Assembly: GCA_023388175.1 (NCBI GenBank)
Contig: JAEWGT010000017.1
Coordinates: 553,360 to 617,359 of the forward strand
Source of the DNA: Pseudomonadota bacterium
Lineage (GTDB): Bacteria > Pseudomonadota > Alphaproteobacteria > Rhizobiales > Devosiaceae
Length of the DNA: 64,000 nt
Direction of reading: 5' to 3'
The stretch's first letter is position 1. The number at the start of each line of letters is the position of its first letter. The notes under the pieces were generated by a model. The model was not told the DNA's origin and searched no databases. It saw nothing but the letters and a program-made list of their open reading frames with translations. The position numbers and the translations under genes are program-made. This document shows positions 53,145-63,636 of the stretch, piece by piece.

Positions 53145-53189
53145 ATTTATCATCATAAATTGACAGACCGCAAATTTATGCTGATAAAT
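53145..53189. promoter_or_regulatory. paired operators in the DUF1028/peptide importer divergent promoter
   Basis: Two 17-base arms, 53145-53161 and 53173-53189, are inverted copies with 16 matches and an 11-base gap. Each arm also holds its own palindrome, TTTATCATCATAAA and TTTATGCTGATAAA (TTTAT-N4-ATAAA), 29 bases apart. The GntR regulator at 58510 is the likely ligand-responsive binder for both directions. Confidence 0.65.
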
Positions 53190-53256
53190 TGACCATGCTC
53201 TGCTGGATAGCGCAACCGCACAGCACGAGCGAGGGAACGCAAAGAGAGGTTTTAAT

Positions 53257-54825
53257 ATGATCCGCACATGGAAAGGCGTCGCGTCGCTGCTCTTGGCTGC
53301 CACCGCGCTCAGCCTTGTTTCGCCGGCTTTCGCCCAGACGCCGCCCAATATTCTCGTGGTTGGTCAGATCGCCGAACCGGCATCGCTCGATCCGCATGTC
53401 TCGACGGCCTCCAATGATTTCCGCATCGCGGTCAACATCTATGACGGCCTCGTGCGCAATGCCCCGGGCACGCTCGAAATCGAGCCGGCGCTCGCCACCG
53501 ACTGGACCATTTCAGAAGATGGCCTCGAATACGTGTTCAATCTGCGTGAGGGCGTGACCTTCCACGACGGCACGCCTTTCAATGCAGAGGCGGTGAAGTT
53601 CAATTTCGACCGCATGCTCGACGAAAGCCATCCCTTTGCCGATACGGGCCCGTTCCCGCTGGCCTTCTTCTTCTCGTCGGTCGATGCGGTGGAAGTCATC
53701 GATGAGCTGACGGTCAAGTTCACGCTGAACGAGGCTTTCGCGCCCTTCATGTCGAACCTGGCATCGCCGACGGGCCTGATCGTCTCTCCGGCCGCAGTCG
53801 AGCAATACGGCGCCGATTATGGGCGTAATCCTGTCGGGACGGGTCCCTTCAAGTTCGAGGAATGGCGATCCAATACCAGCGTTGCCGCCTCGCGCAATGA
53901 GAGCTACTGGGATGGTGCCCCATCGCTGGAGGCGGTGATTTTCCGTCCCATTACCGACGCCAATACCCGTGTCGCCGAAATGCTGTCCGGCGGCATAGAC
54001 GTGCTGCTCGAAACCCCGCCCGACAATGTGACCCAGTTCCGTGATGACGCCAATTACCAGGTCGTTGAAGCCGTGGGGCCGCATGTCTGGTACGTGATGC
54101 TGAACGCCAAGGAGGGCCCGTTTGCTGACGTCCGCGTCCGCCAGGCGGTGAACTATGCGGTCAATAAGGAAAGCCTGGTCAACGACGTGCTGCAGGGCAC
54201 GGCCGAAGTGTCTGCCGGACCGATCCCGCCAGCCTTCAACTGGGCCTATAACGAAGACGTCGATCCCTATCCATACGATCCGGAAAAAGCCCGCGAACTG
54301 CTCGCCGAAGCCGGTGCCGAAGGCGCGTCGCTGACCTTCCTCGTGACCGAAGGCGGCTCGGGCATGCTCGATCCGGTGCCGATGGGCACCGCCATTCAAG
54401 CCGACCTCGCGGCCGTTGGCCTCAATGTCGAGATCCAGACCTACGAGTGGAACACGTTCCTCTCGGAAGTGAATCCTGGCCTTGAGGGCAAGGCCGACAT
54501 GGCCGAAATGGCATGGATGACCTCCGACCCGGACACCTTGCCTTTCCTCACCCTGCGCAGTGCGGCCTTCCCGGATCAGGGCGGATTCAATTCCTCCTAC
54601 TATTCCAACCCCGAAGTAGACGAATTGCTTGATCAGGCACGCGTTTCTACCGATCTGGAAGAGCGTGCCGACCTCTACAAGCAGGTTCAGGCCATCACTC
54701 ATGAAGACGCGCCATGGCTGTTTGTGGCCAATTGGAAGCAGAACGCAGTGGTCACCAGCGCTGTCAGCGACTTTGAGCTGCAGCCGGACTTCTCGCTGGT
54801 CCTGCGCGATGTGACCAAGCAGTAG
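53257..54825 (+). CDS. peptide ABC transporter substrate-binding protein (DppA family)
   Basis: This 522-residue SBP_bac_5 protein has a signal peptide (about 1-26, ending AFAQ). Family segments are EPASLDPHVSTASNDFRIAVNIYDGLV, DWTISEDGLEYVFNLREGVTFHDGTPFNAEAVKFNFDR and NAKEGPFADVRVRQAVNYAVNKESLV. It is the first gene of the importer, after the double operator. The ligand may be a peptide, glutathione or an opine. Confidence 0.93.
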   Translation: MIRTWKGVASLLLAATALSLVSPAFAQTPPNILVVGQIAEPASLDPHVSTASNDFRIAVNIYDGLVRNAPGTLEIEPALATDWTISEDGLEYVFNLREGVTFHDGTPFNAEAVKFNFDRMLDESHPFADTGPFPLAFFFSSVDAVEVIDELTVKFTLNEAFAPFMSNLASPTGLIVSPAAVEQYGADYGRNPVGTGPFKFEEWRSNTSVAASRNESYWDGAPSLEAVIFRPITDANTRVAEMLSGGIDVLLETPPDNVTQFRDDANYQVVEAVGPHVWYVMLNAKEGPFADVRVRQAVNYAVNKESLVNDVLQGTAEVSAGPIPPAFNWAYNEDVDPYPYDPEKARELLAEAGAEGASLTFLVTEGGSGMLDPVPMGTAIQADLAAVGLNVEIQTYEWNTFLSEVNPGLEGKADMAEMAWMTSDPDTLPFLTLRSAAFPDQGGFNSSYYSNPEVDELLDQARVSTDLEERADLYKQVQAITHEDAPWLFVANWKQNAVVTSAVSDFELQPDFSLVLRDVTKQ

Positions 54826-54947
54826 GGGCACCCCCACCCGGCCTCCCCCTGAAGAAGGGGGAGGAGCGGGCTGGTGTTGGAACCAACACCTCAACAAACT
54901 CGGTAGGTCACTCTCCCTCCTTCAGGGGGAGGCCCGGTGGGGGTCAT
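54826..54947. repeat. inverted pair of family A repeats after the binding-protein gene
   Basis: Units at 54826-54870 (CCCCCACCCGGCCTCCCCCTGAAG) and 54911-54947 (CTTCAGGGGGAGGCCCGGTGGGGG) are inverse copies, so together they can fold into a very long hairpin in the mRNA between binding protein and permease genes. Confidence 0.88.
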
Positions 54948-54978
54948 CTCCCCTACGCTACACCAAGGAGGACCAGAC

Positions 54979-55922
<944 letters not shown>

Positions 55923-55926
<4 letters not shown>

Positions 55927-57707
55927 GTACCATAGCAACGCCCCTGCCGGGCGTCCGCAAGCGCCGCAGCAATTGGCAATTGCTCATGGCCAATCGCCTT
56001 GCGGCTGCCGGCCTGTTCATCTTCGGTTTCATCGTCATTGTGGCGCTTCTGGCACCGGTCCTGCCGATCCCGGACCCTGACCTGACCGACCAGCCAAACC
56101 GCCTCCTGCCGCCGTTCAGCACCGGGCATCTGCTGGGGACCGACCATCTGGGCCGCGACATCCTTTCGCGCCTCATCTGGGGCACGCAGGTCTCGCTTCT
56201 GGTTGGTGTCAGCGCAACAGCGCTTGCCGCCCTGTTCGGCTCGCTGATCGGGCTCGTCGCCGGCTATGCGCGCGGACCGACGGACAGCATCCTCATGCGC
56301 TTCGTCGATATGCTCATGGCCTTTCCCTATATCCTGCTGGCCATCGCTATCGTCGCCGCCCTGGGCCCCGGCCTGCTCAATGCGCTCTACGCAATCGCGC
56401 TCGTCAACATCCCATTCTTTGCGCGCAATATCCGCGGTGTCACGGTCTCGATCCGTAATCGCGAATTCGTCGACGCCGCCCGCCTCTCGGGCAAGAGCCA
56501 TACAGCCATCCTCTTCACCGAAGTTCTGCCCAATGTGCTGCCGGTGATCGTCATCACCATGTCGACCACCGTTGGCTGGATGATCCTGGAAACCGCCGGT
56601 CTCTCCTTCCTGGGCCTCGGCGCCCAGCCACCGACATCGGACCTGGGCTCCATGCTCGGCCAGGCCCGGGCGCAACTCTTTACCGCGCCGCATGCCTCCA
56701 TAATTCCGGGCATCATGATCTTCATGCTGGTCATGAGCATCAATCTGCTTGGGGACGGCATTCGCGACGTGCTCGATCCGCGCCTGCGGTCCGGCGCCCT
56801 CGATCGCCCCATGGCGGTCACAAAGATCAACCGCAAGACCAAGCCTGAACCTGCAAAGACCGACTCCAAGGCCCTGATCGTGGATGACCTTTCGGTCGGT
56901 TTCGACACGGGCGACAGCATCACCCCTGCCGTCAGCAATATCAGCTTCAGTGTGGGCAAGGGCGAGTGCCTGGGCCTGATCGGCGAAAGCGGTTCGGGCA
57001 AGTCCGTCACTGCACTTTCGCTCATGGGTCTCGTCGCCTCGCCGCCCGGCATCATCACCAATGGCGCAGCCTATGTCGAAGGCAAGGATGTGTTCTCGCT
57101 CCGCGAACAAGAGCTGATCGGCATGCGCGGCGCCCGCGTCGCCTATGTTTTCCAGGATCCGCTGACGACGCTCCACCCGCTCTTTTCCGTAGGCGACCAG
57201 ATTGCAGAGGCCATTCTGGCACATAATCCCACTGGCAAGGCCGCAGCCCGCGCCCGGGCAATCGAGCTTATGGAAACCGTAGGCATCCGCGACGCGGCCA
57301 GCCGCGCCACGGCCTATCCGCATGAACTTTCGGGCGGGCAGCGGCAGCGCATCGGCATCGCCATGGCACTCGCCAACGACCCCGATATCATCATCGCCGA
57401 CGAACCGACCACCGCCCTCGACGTGACCGTCCAGGCCCGCATCCTGGAATTGCTGCAAGAGCTGCGTCGAGAGCGCGGCCTTGCCCTCCTCCTCATCACC
57501 CATGATTTCGGCGTCGTTGCCCAGGTCTGCGACCGGGTTGCAGTCATGCGTCATGGCGAAATCGTCGAACAGGGCATAACCGGAGATGTCCTGCGGGACC
57601 CCCAGCACGATTACACCAAGCGCCTGATTGCCTGCGTGCCCGAGCTTGGGGAGGGCCATGGCTTCCTCGACCGGGTCCGTCCCTTGTTCAAGGAGGCAAG
57701 ATCATGA
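55923..57707 (+). CDS. fused peptide ABC permease and ATPase (DppC-DppD)
   Basis: This 594-residue fusion has an N-terminal DppC permease (about 1-290; HLLGTDHLGRDILSRLIWGTQVSLLVG and the REFVDAARLSGKSHTAILFTEVLPN coupling motif). After a Lys-rich linker (about 300-315) comes a DppD-type ATPase with Walker A GESGSGKSVTALSLMG, signature LSGGQRQRIGIAMAL, Walker B IIADEPTTALD and the C-terminal iron-sulfur-type region truncated. Such permease-ATPase fusions are known but uncommon. The frame is continuous. Confidence 0.93.
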
Positions 57708-58513
57708 ACGCGAATGCGGTTCAAATCCGCGATCTGGTCAAGACCTTCGGCGGCGGTCGCTCGCTATTCGGGCGCAGAGCCAGCGAGGTTCAGGCTGTCC
57801 GCGGCATCTCGCTCGATCTGGCCAAGGGCGAGACGCTCGGCATCGTGGGTGAGAGCGGGTCGGGCAAGTCCACACTTGCACGCATGCTGGTGGGGCTCGA
57901 AGCGCCCACCTCCGGCACGATGCTGATCGACAACAGGCCCTGGGCCGACCTGGCCGCTTCTGGGTCGCGGGCTTTTGGCCGGACCATCCAGTATGTATTC
58001 CAGGACCCCGTGGCCTCGCTCAATCCGCGCAAGACCATCGGCGAAATCCTTGACGTTCCGCTTCGCCTGCTCTGCGGCTATGACGCCACCAGACGCGCCC
58101 TGCGCAAGCGAGAGCTCATCGATGCGGTGCAGATGCCGGGCGATACGCTCGAACGCTATCCGCACGAATTCTCCGGCGGGCAGGCGCAGCGCATTGCCAT
58201 TGCCCGCGCCGTTGCCGCTGGCGCCAGCATTCTCGTGCTCGACGAGCCGGTCAGCGCGCTCGATGTGTCCGTGCAGGCCCAGGTTCTCCTGCTGCTTCAG
58301 CAATTGCGCGACGATCTGGGACTGTCTTACATCTTCATCAGCCACGACCTGGCGGTCGTTGAATCCATTTCCGATCGTGTCGCCGTCATGTATCTGGGAG
58401 AAGTGGTGGAGGTCGGCCCCGCGGCCCAGCTCTTCGCCAAGGCCGAACATGACTATACGCGGTCGCTCATCGCCAGCGCCCCGCGCCTTTCCGCCCCGGA
58501 CAGTCCTGCATGA
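57704..58513 (+). CDS. peptide ABC ATP-binding protein (DppF type)
   Basis: This 269-residue ATPase has Walker A GESGSGKSTLARMLVG, the YVFQDPVASLNPRKTIGEIL Q-loop region, signature FSGGQAQRIAIARAV and Walker B LVLDEPVSALD. It is the partner of the ATPase half of the previous fusion. Overlaps of four bases on both sides put it in one operon with the regulator and peptidase. Confidence 0.93.
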   Translation: MNANAVQIRDLVKTFGGGRSLFGRRASEVQAVRGISLDLAKGETLGIVGESGSGKSTLARMLVGLEAPTSGTMLIDNRPWADLAASGSRAFGRTIQYVFQDPVASLNPRKTIGEILDVPLRLLCGYDATRRALRKRELIDAVQMPGDTLERYPHEFSGGQAQRIAIARAVAAGASILVLDEPVSALDVSVQAQVLLLLQQLRDDLGLSYIFISHDLAVVESISDRVAVMYLGEVVEVGPAAQLFAKAEHDYTRSLIASAPRLSAPDSPA

Positions 58514-59304
58514 ACGAAACCGAACCTGTTGAGCAACCGCGCCGCAAGCGCACCGACGAAATCGTTGACGCCATCAAGCGCATGATCGTCGAACATGGCC
58601 TGGGCCCCGGCGATCGTCTGCCGCAGGAGCGCGATCTCATCGCACAGTTTTCGGCAAGCAAAGGCACCGTCCGCGAAGCGCTCAAATCGCTTGAAGTCCA
58701 AGGGCTGATATCGGTGCGCACAGGCCCTGGCGGCGGCGCATTCATCGAGCGCATGTCCGAGGGCCGGGCCATGAGCCTGATGTCCAACTTTCTCTTCGCC
58801 AAGAATCTGACCATCGCCAATATCTATGAGATGCGGAAGGTGCTTGAACCGCAACTGGCGGCCAGCGCCACCCCTCAAATCGACGAAGCAGGCCTCAAGC
58901 GCCTTGAGGCCATTATCAGGATTTACGATCACGAGCCCGCCGACCCCAATGAGCGCTGGACACAGCGTATGGCCGAGCTCGATTTTCACGGCGTCGTCGC
59001 CGAATATTCCGACAATCCAATCCTTGCCTTCACCTGCCGCTTCCTGCAGCGCCTGCTCAAGGACCTGACCGTGGCGCAGGACATCTATGTGCAGCCCGAG
59101 CCCGTCTCCCGCGAAAGCGGCATCCGGCATCAGCGCGACCTGATCGCCGCCATGCGCCGCCGCGATGCTGCAGCGGCCGCGGCTATCCTGGCTGAACACA
59201 TGAGCGAAGCCGAACAGCACATGCTGGGCCTCGAAGCCAGGCTCGAAGACCGTTTTCTCGAAGAAGTCTCTCCCGTCCGCACCCGGAAGCGCCGCACCGC
59301 ATGA
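58510..59304 (+). CDS. FadR-subfamily GntR regulator of the peptide importer
   Basis: This 264-residue regulator has an N-terminal winged helix (LPQERDLIAQFSASKGTVREALKSLEVQGLI) and an FCD ligand domain (about 95-235) with His/Asp metal-site residues (LDFHGVVAEYSDNPIL). Its coupling to importer and peptidase genes, and the paired TTTAT-N4-ATAAA sites at 53145, point to control of this operon and the divergent DUF1028 gene. Confidence 0.92.
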   Translation: MNETEPVEQPRRKRTDEIVDAIKRMIVEHGLGPGDRLPQERDLIAQFSASKGTVREALKSLEVQGLISVRTGPGGGAFIERMSEGRAMSLMSNFLFAKNLTIANIYEMRKVLEPQLAASATPQIDEAGLKRLEAIIRIYDHEPADPNERWTQRMAELDFHGVVAEYSDNPILAFTCRFLQRLLKDLTVAQDIYVQPEPVSRESGIRHQRDLIAAMRRRDAAAAAAILAEHMSEAEQHMLGLEARLEDRFLEEVSPVRTRKRRTA

Positions 59305-60332
59305 TCGATACCGATTATCTGCTTGACCGTCTGTTGCAACTGGTCAGGACCCCCAGCCCCGTCGGGATGACCGAACGCGCGGTCGCTCTGGTTGACACCT
59401 GGCTGCGCGAACTGGGCTTCGAGCCGAGATACACGCGGCGCGGCGTCCTTTATGTCGAGGTCGGCGACGGTCCGCCGCGGCGCGCGCTTGCCGCTCATCT
59501 TGATACGCTGGGCGCCATGGTCACCGAACTCAAGCCCAATGGCCGCCTCGCCCTGCGCAATACCGGCACCTGGGCAGCCCGCTTTGCCGAAGGCGCCCGC
59601 GTCACCATCTTTACCGACCACGCCGAATATCGCGGCACCATCCTGCCCCTCAAGGCATCCGGCCACCGCTTCAACACCGAAGTCGATACCCAGCCTGCCG
59701 ATTGGGACAATCTCGAAATCCGTATCGACGCCCACCTCCCCGACCGCCAAGCACTGGTCGCTGCCGGCTTCAATGTCGGCGACATGGTCGCAGTCGATGC
59801 CCAGCCCGAAGTCGTCGACGGCTTCATCGTCTCGCGCCATCTCGACGACAAGGCGGGCTGTGCGACCCTGCTGACGGTCCTCAAAGGCATTGCCGAGGGC
59901 AAAGTGAACGTCGCCGTGCCTTTCCAGGCCATGTTCACCATTGCCGAGGAGATCGGCATTGGTGGGACACATGGATTTGGTTCGGAAGTCGAGGAACTGC
60001 TCGCCATCGACAATGCCGTCACGGCGCCCAATCAGGCCTCACGCGACGACGCCGTCACCATTGCCATGCGTGATCGCCAGGGTCCGTTCGACAAACGCAT
60101 GATACGCCAGATGCTCGCCGTCTGCGAACGCGATGGCATTGCGCACGAACGCGATACCTTCCGCCATTACCGCTCCGACAGCGCCGCTGCCGTCGAAGCC
60201 GGCTGGGACCTCCGCGTGGGCCTGGTCTGCTTTTCCCTCGACAGCTCCCACGGATGGGAACGCACTCACATCGCGTCCCTCAATGCCCTCGCGGCATTGC
60301 TCAATGGCTATATCCAGTCGGACATTCAATAG
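59301..60332 (+). CDS. M42 family metallopeptidase
   Basis: This 343-residue di-metal aminopeptidase of the M42 family shows metal-site segments AAHLDTLGAMV, VSRHLDDKAGCATLL, FTIAEEIGIGGTHG and the late SSHGWERTHI. It is most like the M42 peptidase that accompanies N-acetylglutaminylglutamine amide synthesis, but no such synthesis genes are here. It is last in the peptide-uptake operon, so it probably trims imported peptides. Confidence 0.9.
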   Translation: MIDTDYLLDRLLQLVRTPSPVGMTERAVALVDTWLRELGFEPRYTRRGVLYVEVGDGPPRRALAAHLDTLGAMVTELKPNGRLALRNTGTWAARFAEGARVTIFTDHAEYRGTILPLKASGHRFNTEVDTQPADWDNLEIRIDAHLPDRQALVAAGFNVGDMVAVDAQPEVVDGFIVSRHLDDKAGCATLLTVLKGIAEGKVNVAVPFQAMFTIAEEIGIGGTHGFGSEVEELLAIDNAVTAPNQASRDDAVTIAMRDRQGPFDKRMIRQMLAVCERDGIAHERDTFRHYRSDSAAAVEAGWDLRVGLVCFSLDSSHGWERTHIASLNALAALLNGYIQSDIQ

Positions 60333-60341
60333 GCCGAAGTC

Positions 60342-60361
60342 TCGCGCGGCATGCCGCGCGA
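60342..60361. terminator. perfect GC-rich palindrome after the peptidase gene
   Basis: TCGCGCGGCATGCCGCGCGA is a 20-base perfect palindrome nine bases after the stop, between convergent genes. It lacks a T tract, so its use as a terminator is uncertain. Confidence 0.4.
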
Positions 60362-60401
60362 TCACGGCGGCAGCGGCAGCGCGTTGTCGACTTGATCAGG
60401 G

Positions 60402-62066
60402 TCACTGATCCACCCAGTCGTAGAACTCCTCCGCGTAGCCACCGACGGCGCGTTCCAGGCAGACGGTGATCATCAGCCTGCCATCGTCACGCCGCAGGTC
60501 ACGAATTTCGTTGTCCACAATTGGCTTTGTGTCAGCAACGCGTGCCCCTACAGCCTCGCGCGTCAACCCGAGCTGCCCCCCGAGCCAGGCAGCCTTGTTG
60601 GACATCGACTCGATGCCTTCCTTGAGAGCGGATCGCTTTTCCCGGTCGGTTTCGCTGCCCAAGACCCGCTCAAGGCCGGCGATGCACCACACCGTATCGG
60701 TGAACTCCTTGTCGGGCGCGGGTTCGGATGCAGGTGCAGGGTCGGATGCGGGCACCGACCATGAATCCACCATCGCTTGCAGGCTGTCGACATCAAGCAA
60801 TGCGCCCACATCGACTGCGGCTTGCGCGCAGGATTGGTAGTCATAAGACAGTGGCGACTCCCCCGCATGCGTAAGGGGGCGCGAGAATTCATAGGCGGCC
60901 TGATGGTAGGACTCCACCTCCACTTCCGCCAGCGCATCGTCGCTGAGGCCCAGCCCCCTGGCTTCGCGCAACATCCGGAAATGCAGGTCCCCGATGAGAC
61001 GCTCTGCGTCGGCAACGCTCAGTGTGCTGTATGCAGGCATATTGCCGTCCGTGATGTAGTGCATGGCCCCATAGCACCAGGCGTTGAAGCGGAAATCGGC
61101 ACTCAACGGATAGTCCCAGCCCACTGCCGCGAGGGCGGGACGATCCGGCGTCGACTGCGCCGGATCGGGTATATTGTCGCCGATATCAGTCGGCGCCAGG
61201 CTAAGGCAGCTGATCGGATCAGCTTCGAACTTGCCCCGGTCCCCGGACTGGGTGAAGGCTTCGACCTGGGCAAGCGCCAGGTAAAGATAGCCCATCCGCA
61301 GCATGTCATTGTCGTTGGCCGGAACGCCGAAAAATTCGAAAATCTCCGTTCGCATAAATTCCGCCGCGCCGATTGCCACTTTCGCGTCTGCAATTTGCTC
61401 GGCGGTCCCCTCCAATTTGCCGCGCTGATCCAGAATAGTCAGCGTGTCGCCACACCACAGCCGCCGGTGCATGTTCTCGTATGGGTCGACATACAGCGCC
61501 TTGTTGCGCATACCGCTTAGCCCCTTGGCCATACAGGCGTCATAAAGCACTCGTTCTGCGCCGGTCAGTGTGCCACCGTTCGCTCGCTCTGCGGCAGATG
61601 CAGCCTTAACCACCATGGCCTGGTCATAGGCAATGAGCGCGGCGCCCTCGATACCCCTCGCTTCGCCCAAGCGCATGTACCGGGCCGCCGCATCCGCCAT
61701 GGCGAAGGCTGCCTGCATGCGGGCCGCATCGTCTGCATAGCCAAACCGAGACCCTTGATTGGCCATGAGATTGAAACACCAGGAATTGAATGCCAGCGGG
61801 TCGAAACCGATCTGCTCGACTGGTGGAATAGCAGGAGCGAGGTCCGTGGACGCATTATCTGGGCCAGACATGGTCTGGCTTTCGGCCTGCGATACCTCGC
61901 TCCGGATTGGACCGGACATTTGCTGCCCCAATGCAGGCCCTTCGGGCGAGACATATCCTGCGCCGGATGACGGCTGGGACGGCAAAACATCGCCGGGTCC
62001 CGGCGAGGCTTCCACCCCTGCCAGCATTGCTACAGAAAGAATGACGATCCAGGTCCACCGCTGCAT
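60402..62066 (-). CDS. secreted protein with four W-C...C repeats, unknown function
   Basis: I recognise no family. The 554-residue protein has a signal peptide (about 1-20), a Ser/Pro/Gly-rich stretch to about residue 90, then four helical units. Each begins with Trp-Cys and ends with a second Cys: Cys97/178, Cys205/287, Cys331/413 and Cys461/536. Spacing is 81, 82, 82 and 75 residues and there are no other cysteines, so each unit probably closes one disulfide in the periplasm. The ATG at 62066 is chosen over an upstream TTG. It may belong with the two genes upstream on the same strand. Confidence 0.75.
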   Translation of the reverse strand: MQRWTWIVILSVAMLAGVEASPGPGDVLPSQPSSGAGYVSPEGPALGQQMSGPIRSEVSQAESQTMSGPDNASTDLAPAIPPVEQIGFDPLAFNSWCFNLMANQGSRFGYADDAARMQAAFAMADAAARYMRLGEARGIEGAALIAYDQAMVVKAASAAERANGGTLTGAERVLYDACMAKGLSGMRNKALYVDPYENMHRRLWCGDTLTILDQRGKLEGTAEQIADAKVAIGAAEFMRTEIFEFFGVPANDNDMLRMGYLYLALAQVEAFTQSGDRGKFEADPISCLSLAPTDIGDNIPDPAQSTPDRPALAAVGWDYPLSADFRFNAWCYGAMHYITDGNMPAYSTLSVADAERLIGDLHFRMLREARGLGLSDDALAEVEVESYHQAAYEFSRPLTHAGESPLSYDYQSCAQAAVDVGALLDVDSLQAMVDSWSVPASDPAPASEPAPDKEFTDTVWCIAGLERVLGSETDREKRSALKEGIESMSNKAAWLGGQLGLTREAVGARVADTKPIVDNEIRDLRRDDGRLMITVCLERAVGGYAEEFYDWVDQ

Positions 62067-62229
62067 AACTGTTCTCAACCCCGCGAGCCTGGCAGTTACC
62101 GCTGCCCATCTCCCATGCTATCTGGCCGCTACCCCGCCAAAAGTACCATCCCCCGTTCGGGGGGCAGGCGAACATGGCTTCGGCAGCTTTCAGGCCACAT
62201 GATCGGGACGGCGCTGGAAGGACGTCCGG

Positions 62230-63063
62230 CTAGAGATTGGTGGCCGTCTGTGCCGACATTTTCCAGGATCCGCCTGCATCCCGAGTGAAGCAGATGCCGC
62301 TGGCATATGGCTTGCTGATCGCCACGTTTTCAAAATTGAGAAAACCCGAGCCACCGTCCGGCAGATGCACGGCGATCCAGCCTCCCGGCGCGTCGGTGTC
62401 ATAGTCCAGTCCGTATAACAGGTCGGCTTGCAACATGCCTGCCGCACGCGCACCATGACTGGGCTGGACGAGCACCGCGACCGGCGCTTCGACGTAGAAC
62501 ACACTCGAGGTCTGTATATCGAGACGCTCGCCCAGGGCTATTACGGCAGCACGGTCAAACCCCCGATAGGCATAGGTACAGATGGCACCGTCGAGCAAAG
62601 GATCGCGGCCCCATGCCTGCCCATCGATGATCGCGGCAATGATAAAGTCCCGCTCCGCCGCGACTGCGAAGGGCGTGACGTCGCTGCCATCGAAGGGCTG
62701 CTCATAGATGCCGCCAATGTTGTCGGCCAGGGCCGTCAGGGCGAGATCAATTGTCTCAAAGGGACCGATTTCTTCGGTACGCCGCGGCAGGCCCAGTTCC
62801 AGCGCGCCATCAATGAGGGTGAGGCGTGGCGCGAGCATGGCGCCGATTGCCGGGCGGTCATCGCTGCGTGATGCCTGCAGCAATGTCGCTGCTGCCTCGA
62901 CAAGGTCGGCGGGCGGCAACACGGCTTCCTTGGGCGCCAGCGGCACGGGTGCATAGGGCTCGCCACCCAGCGCCACCATGGTGAACGAGGCGGCCGCCAG
63001 GACAGTCACACCCACGAGGCGGCGAAATCCGGGGCGCACCGGAAATATGGGTCGCTCTAGCAT
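62230..63063 (-). CDS. hypothetical secreted protein with possible SH3-like tail
   Basis: This 277-residue protein of unknown function has an N-terminal hydrophobic segment (about 15-33, VGVTVLAAASFTMVALGG), a middle region rich in Ala/Leu, and a C-terminal stretch from about 195 (VAVLVQPSHGARAAGMLQADLLYGLDYD and GGWIAVHLPDGGSGFLNFENV) that reads like a bacterial SH3 domain. The ATG at 63063 overlaps the end of the interrupted gene by seven bases, so both were one operon. Confidence 0.7.
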   Translation of the reverse strand: MLERPIFPVRPGFRRLVGVTVLAAASFTMVALGGEPYAPVPLAPKEAVLPPADLVEAAATLLQASRSDDRPAIGAMLAPRLTLIDGALELGLPRRTEEIGPFETIDLALTALADNIGGIYEQPFDGSDVTPFAVAAERDFIIAAIIDGQAWGRDPLLDGAICTYAYRGFDRAAVIALGERLDIQTSSVFYVEAPVAVLVQPSHGARAAGMLQADLLYGLDYDTDAPGGWIAVHLPDGGSGFLNFENVAISKPYASGICFTRDAGGSWKMSAQTATNL

Positions 63064-63512
63064 CTGCGAAATACCATTGGGTTCCCCCAACGAGCTTTTC
63101 CCGTTGCCAGGTCAACGGAATAGACAAAGAACTCATCCTTGCTGACCCAGACGGCGATGCTGCTCTCGCCCCATTCGGGTAGCCAGGTCGTCCGCCCCGA
63201 AAAGGACATGAGCTCGAACTCGGTCTCAATGCCGGATGAGGACTTGTATGAAAGCTAGTCGGCTCCATTAGCCGTCAACTCAACCGCCGAGGAGCAATCG
63301 ACAACTGGCTCCCCGTTTATGGTGCCGTTGCCTTCGGGAAAACCCAGCCACCAGCGACCGGAAAAAGGCTCTGCGACCCCATTGGGTATCTCCGGCACGC
63401 CCTCTCGCGGGAACTCCATCGCTTCAGGCGCCGGTGCCAGAATGATGATGGCAAGACAACTCAACAGCAAACCAAAGAGAAATTTTCTGGACAACTTCGC
63501 TATTGCTCGCAC
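63057..63512 (-). pseudogene. small secreted protein gene interrupted by an in-frame amber stop
   Basis: From the GTG at 63512 (GGGAG eight bases upstream) the frame encodes a signal peptide (KLSRKFLFGLLLSCLAIIIL) and about 50 mature residues including GRWWLGFPEGNGT and VDCSSAVEL, then meets TAG at codon 86 (63255-63257). Without any shift the same frame continues for 65 more codons with protein-like sequence (SGIETEFELMSFSGRTTWL, WVSKDEFFVYSVDLATGKARW) to a stop at 63057, which overlaps the next start. So one 151-codon gene has gained a nonsense codon, or there is a base-call error. Function is unknown. Confidence 0.7.
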
Positions 63513-63636
63513 GTAACAATCTCCCGAGACGTCCTGACTTCGATTGATTACCGACAAGGCTCTATACAGTTCGCCCGCTGCGTGGCATCCCCGGTTCAGA
63601 GGATTACGGAGGGGCAACGGGAATGGCAGGATCGCT

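Noticed and set aside
63057..63270. Frameshift in the small secreted protein gene
   Set aside because: The continuation is in the same frame as the upstream part, so a single stop codon, not an indel, explains the break.
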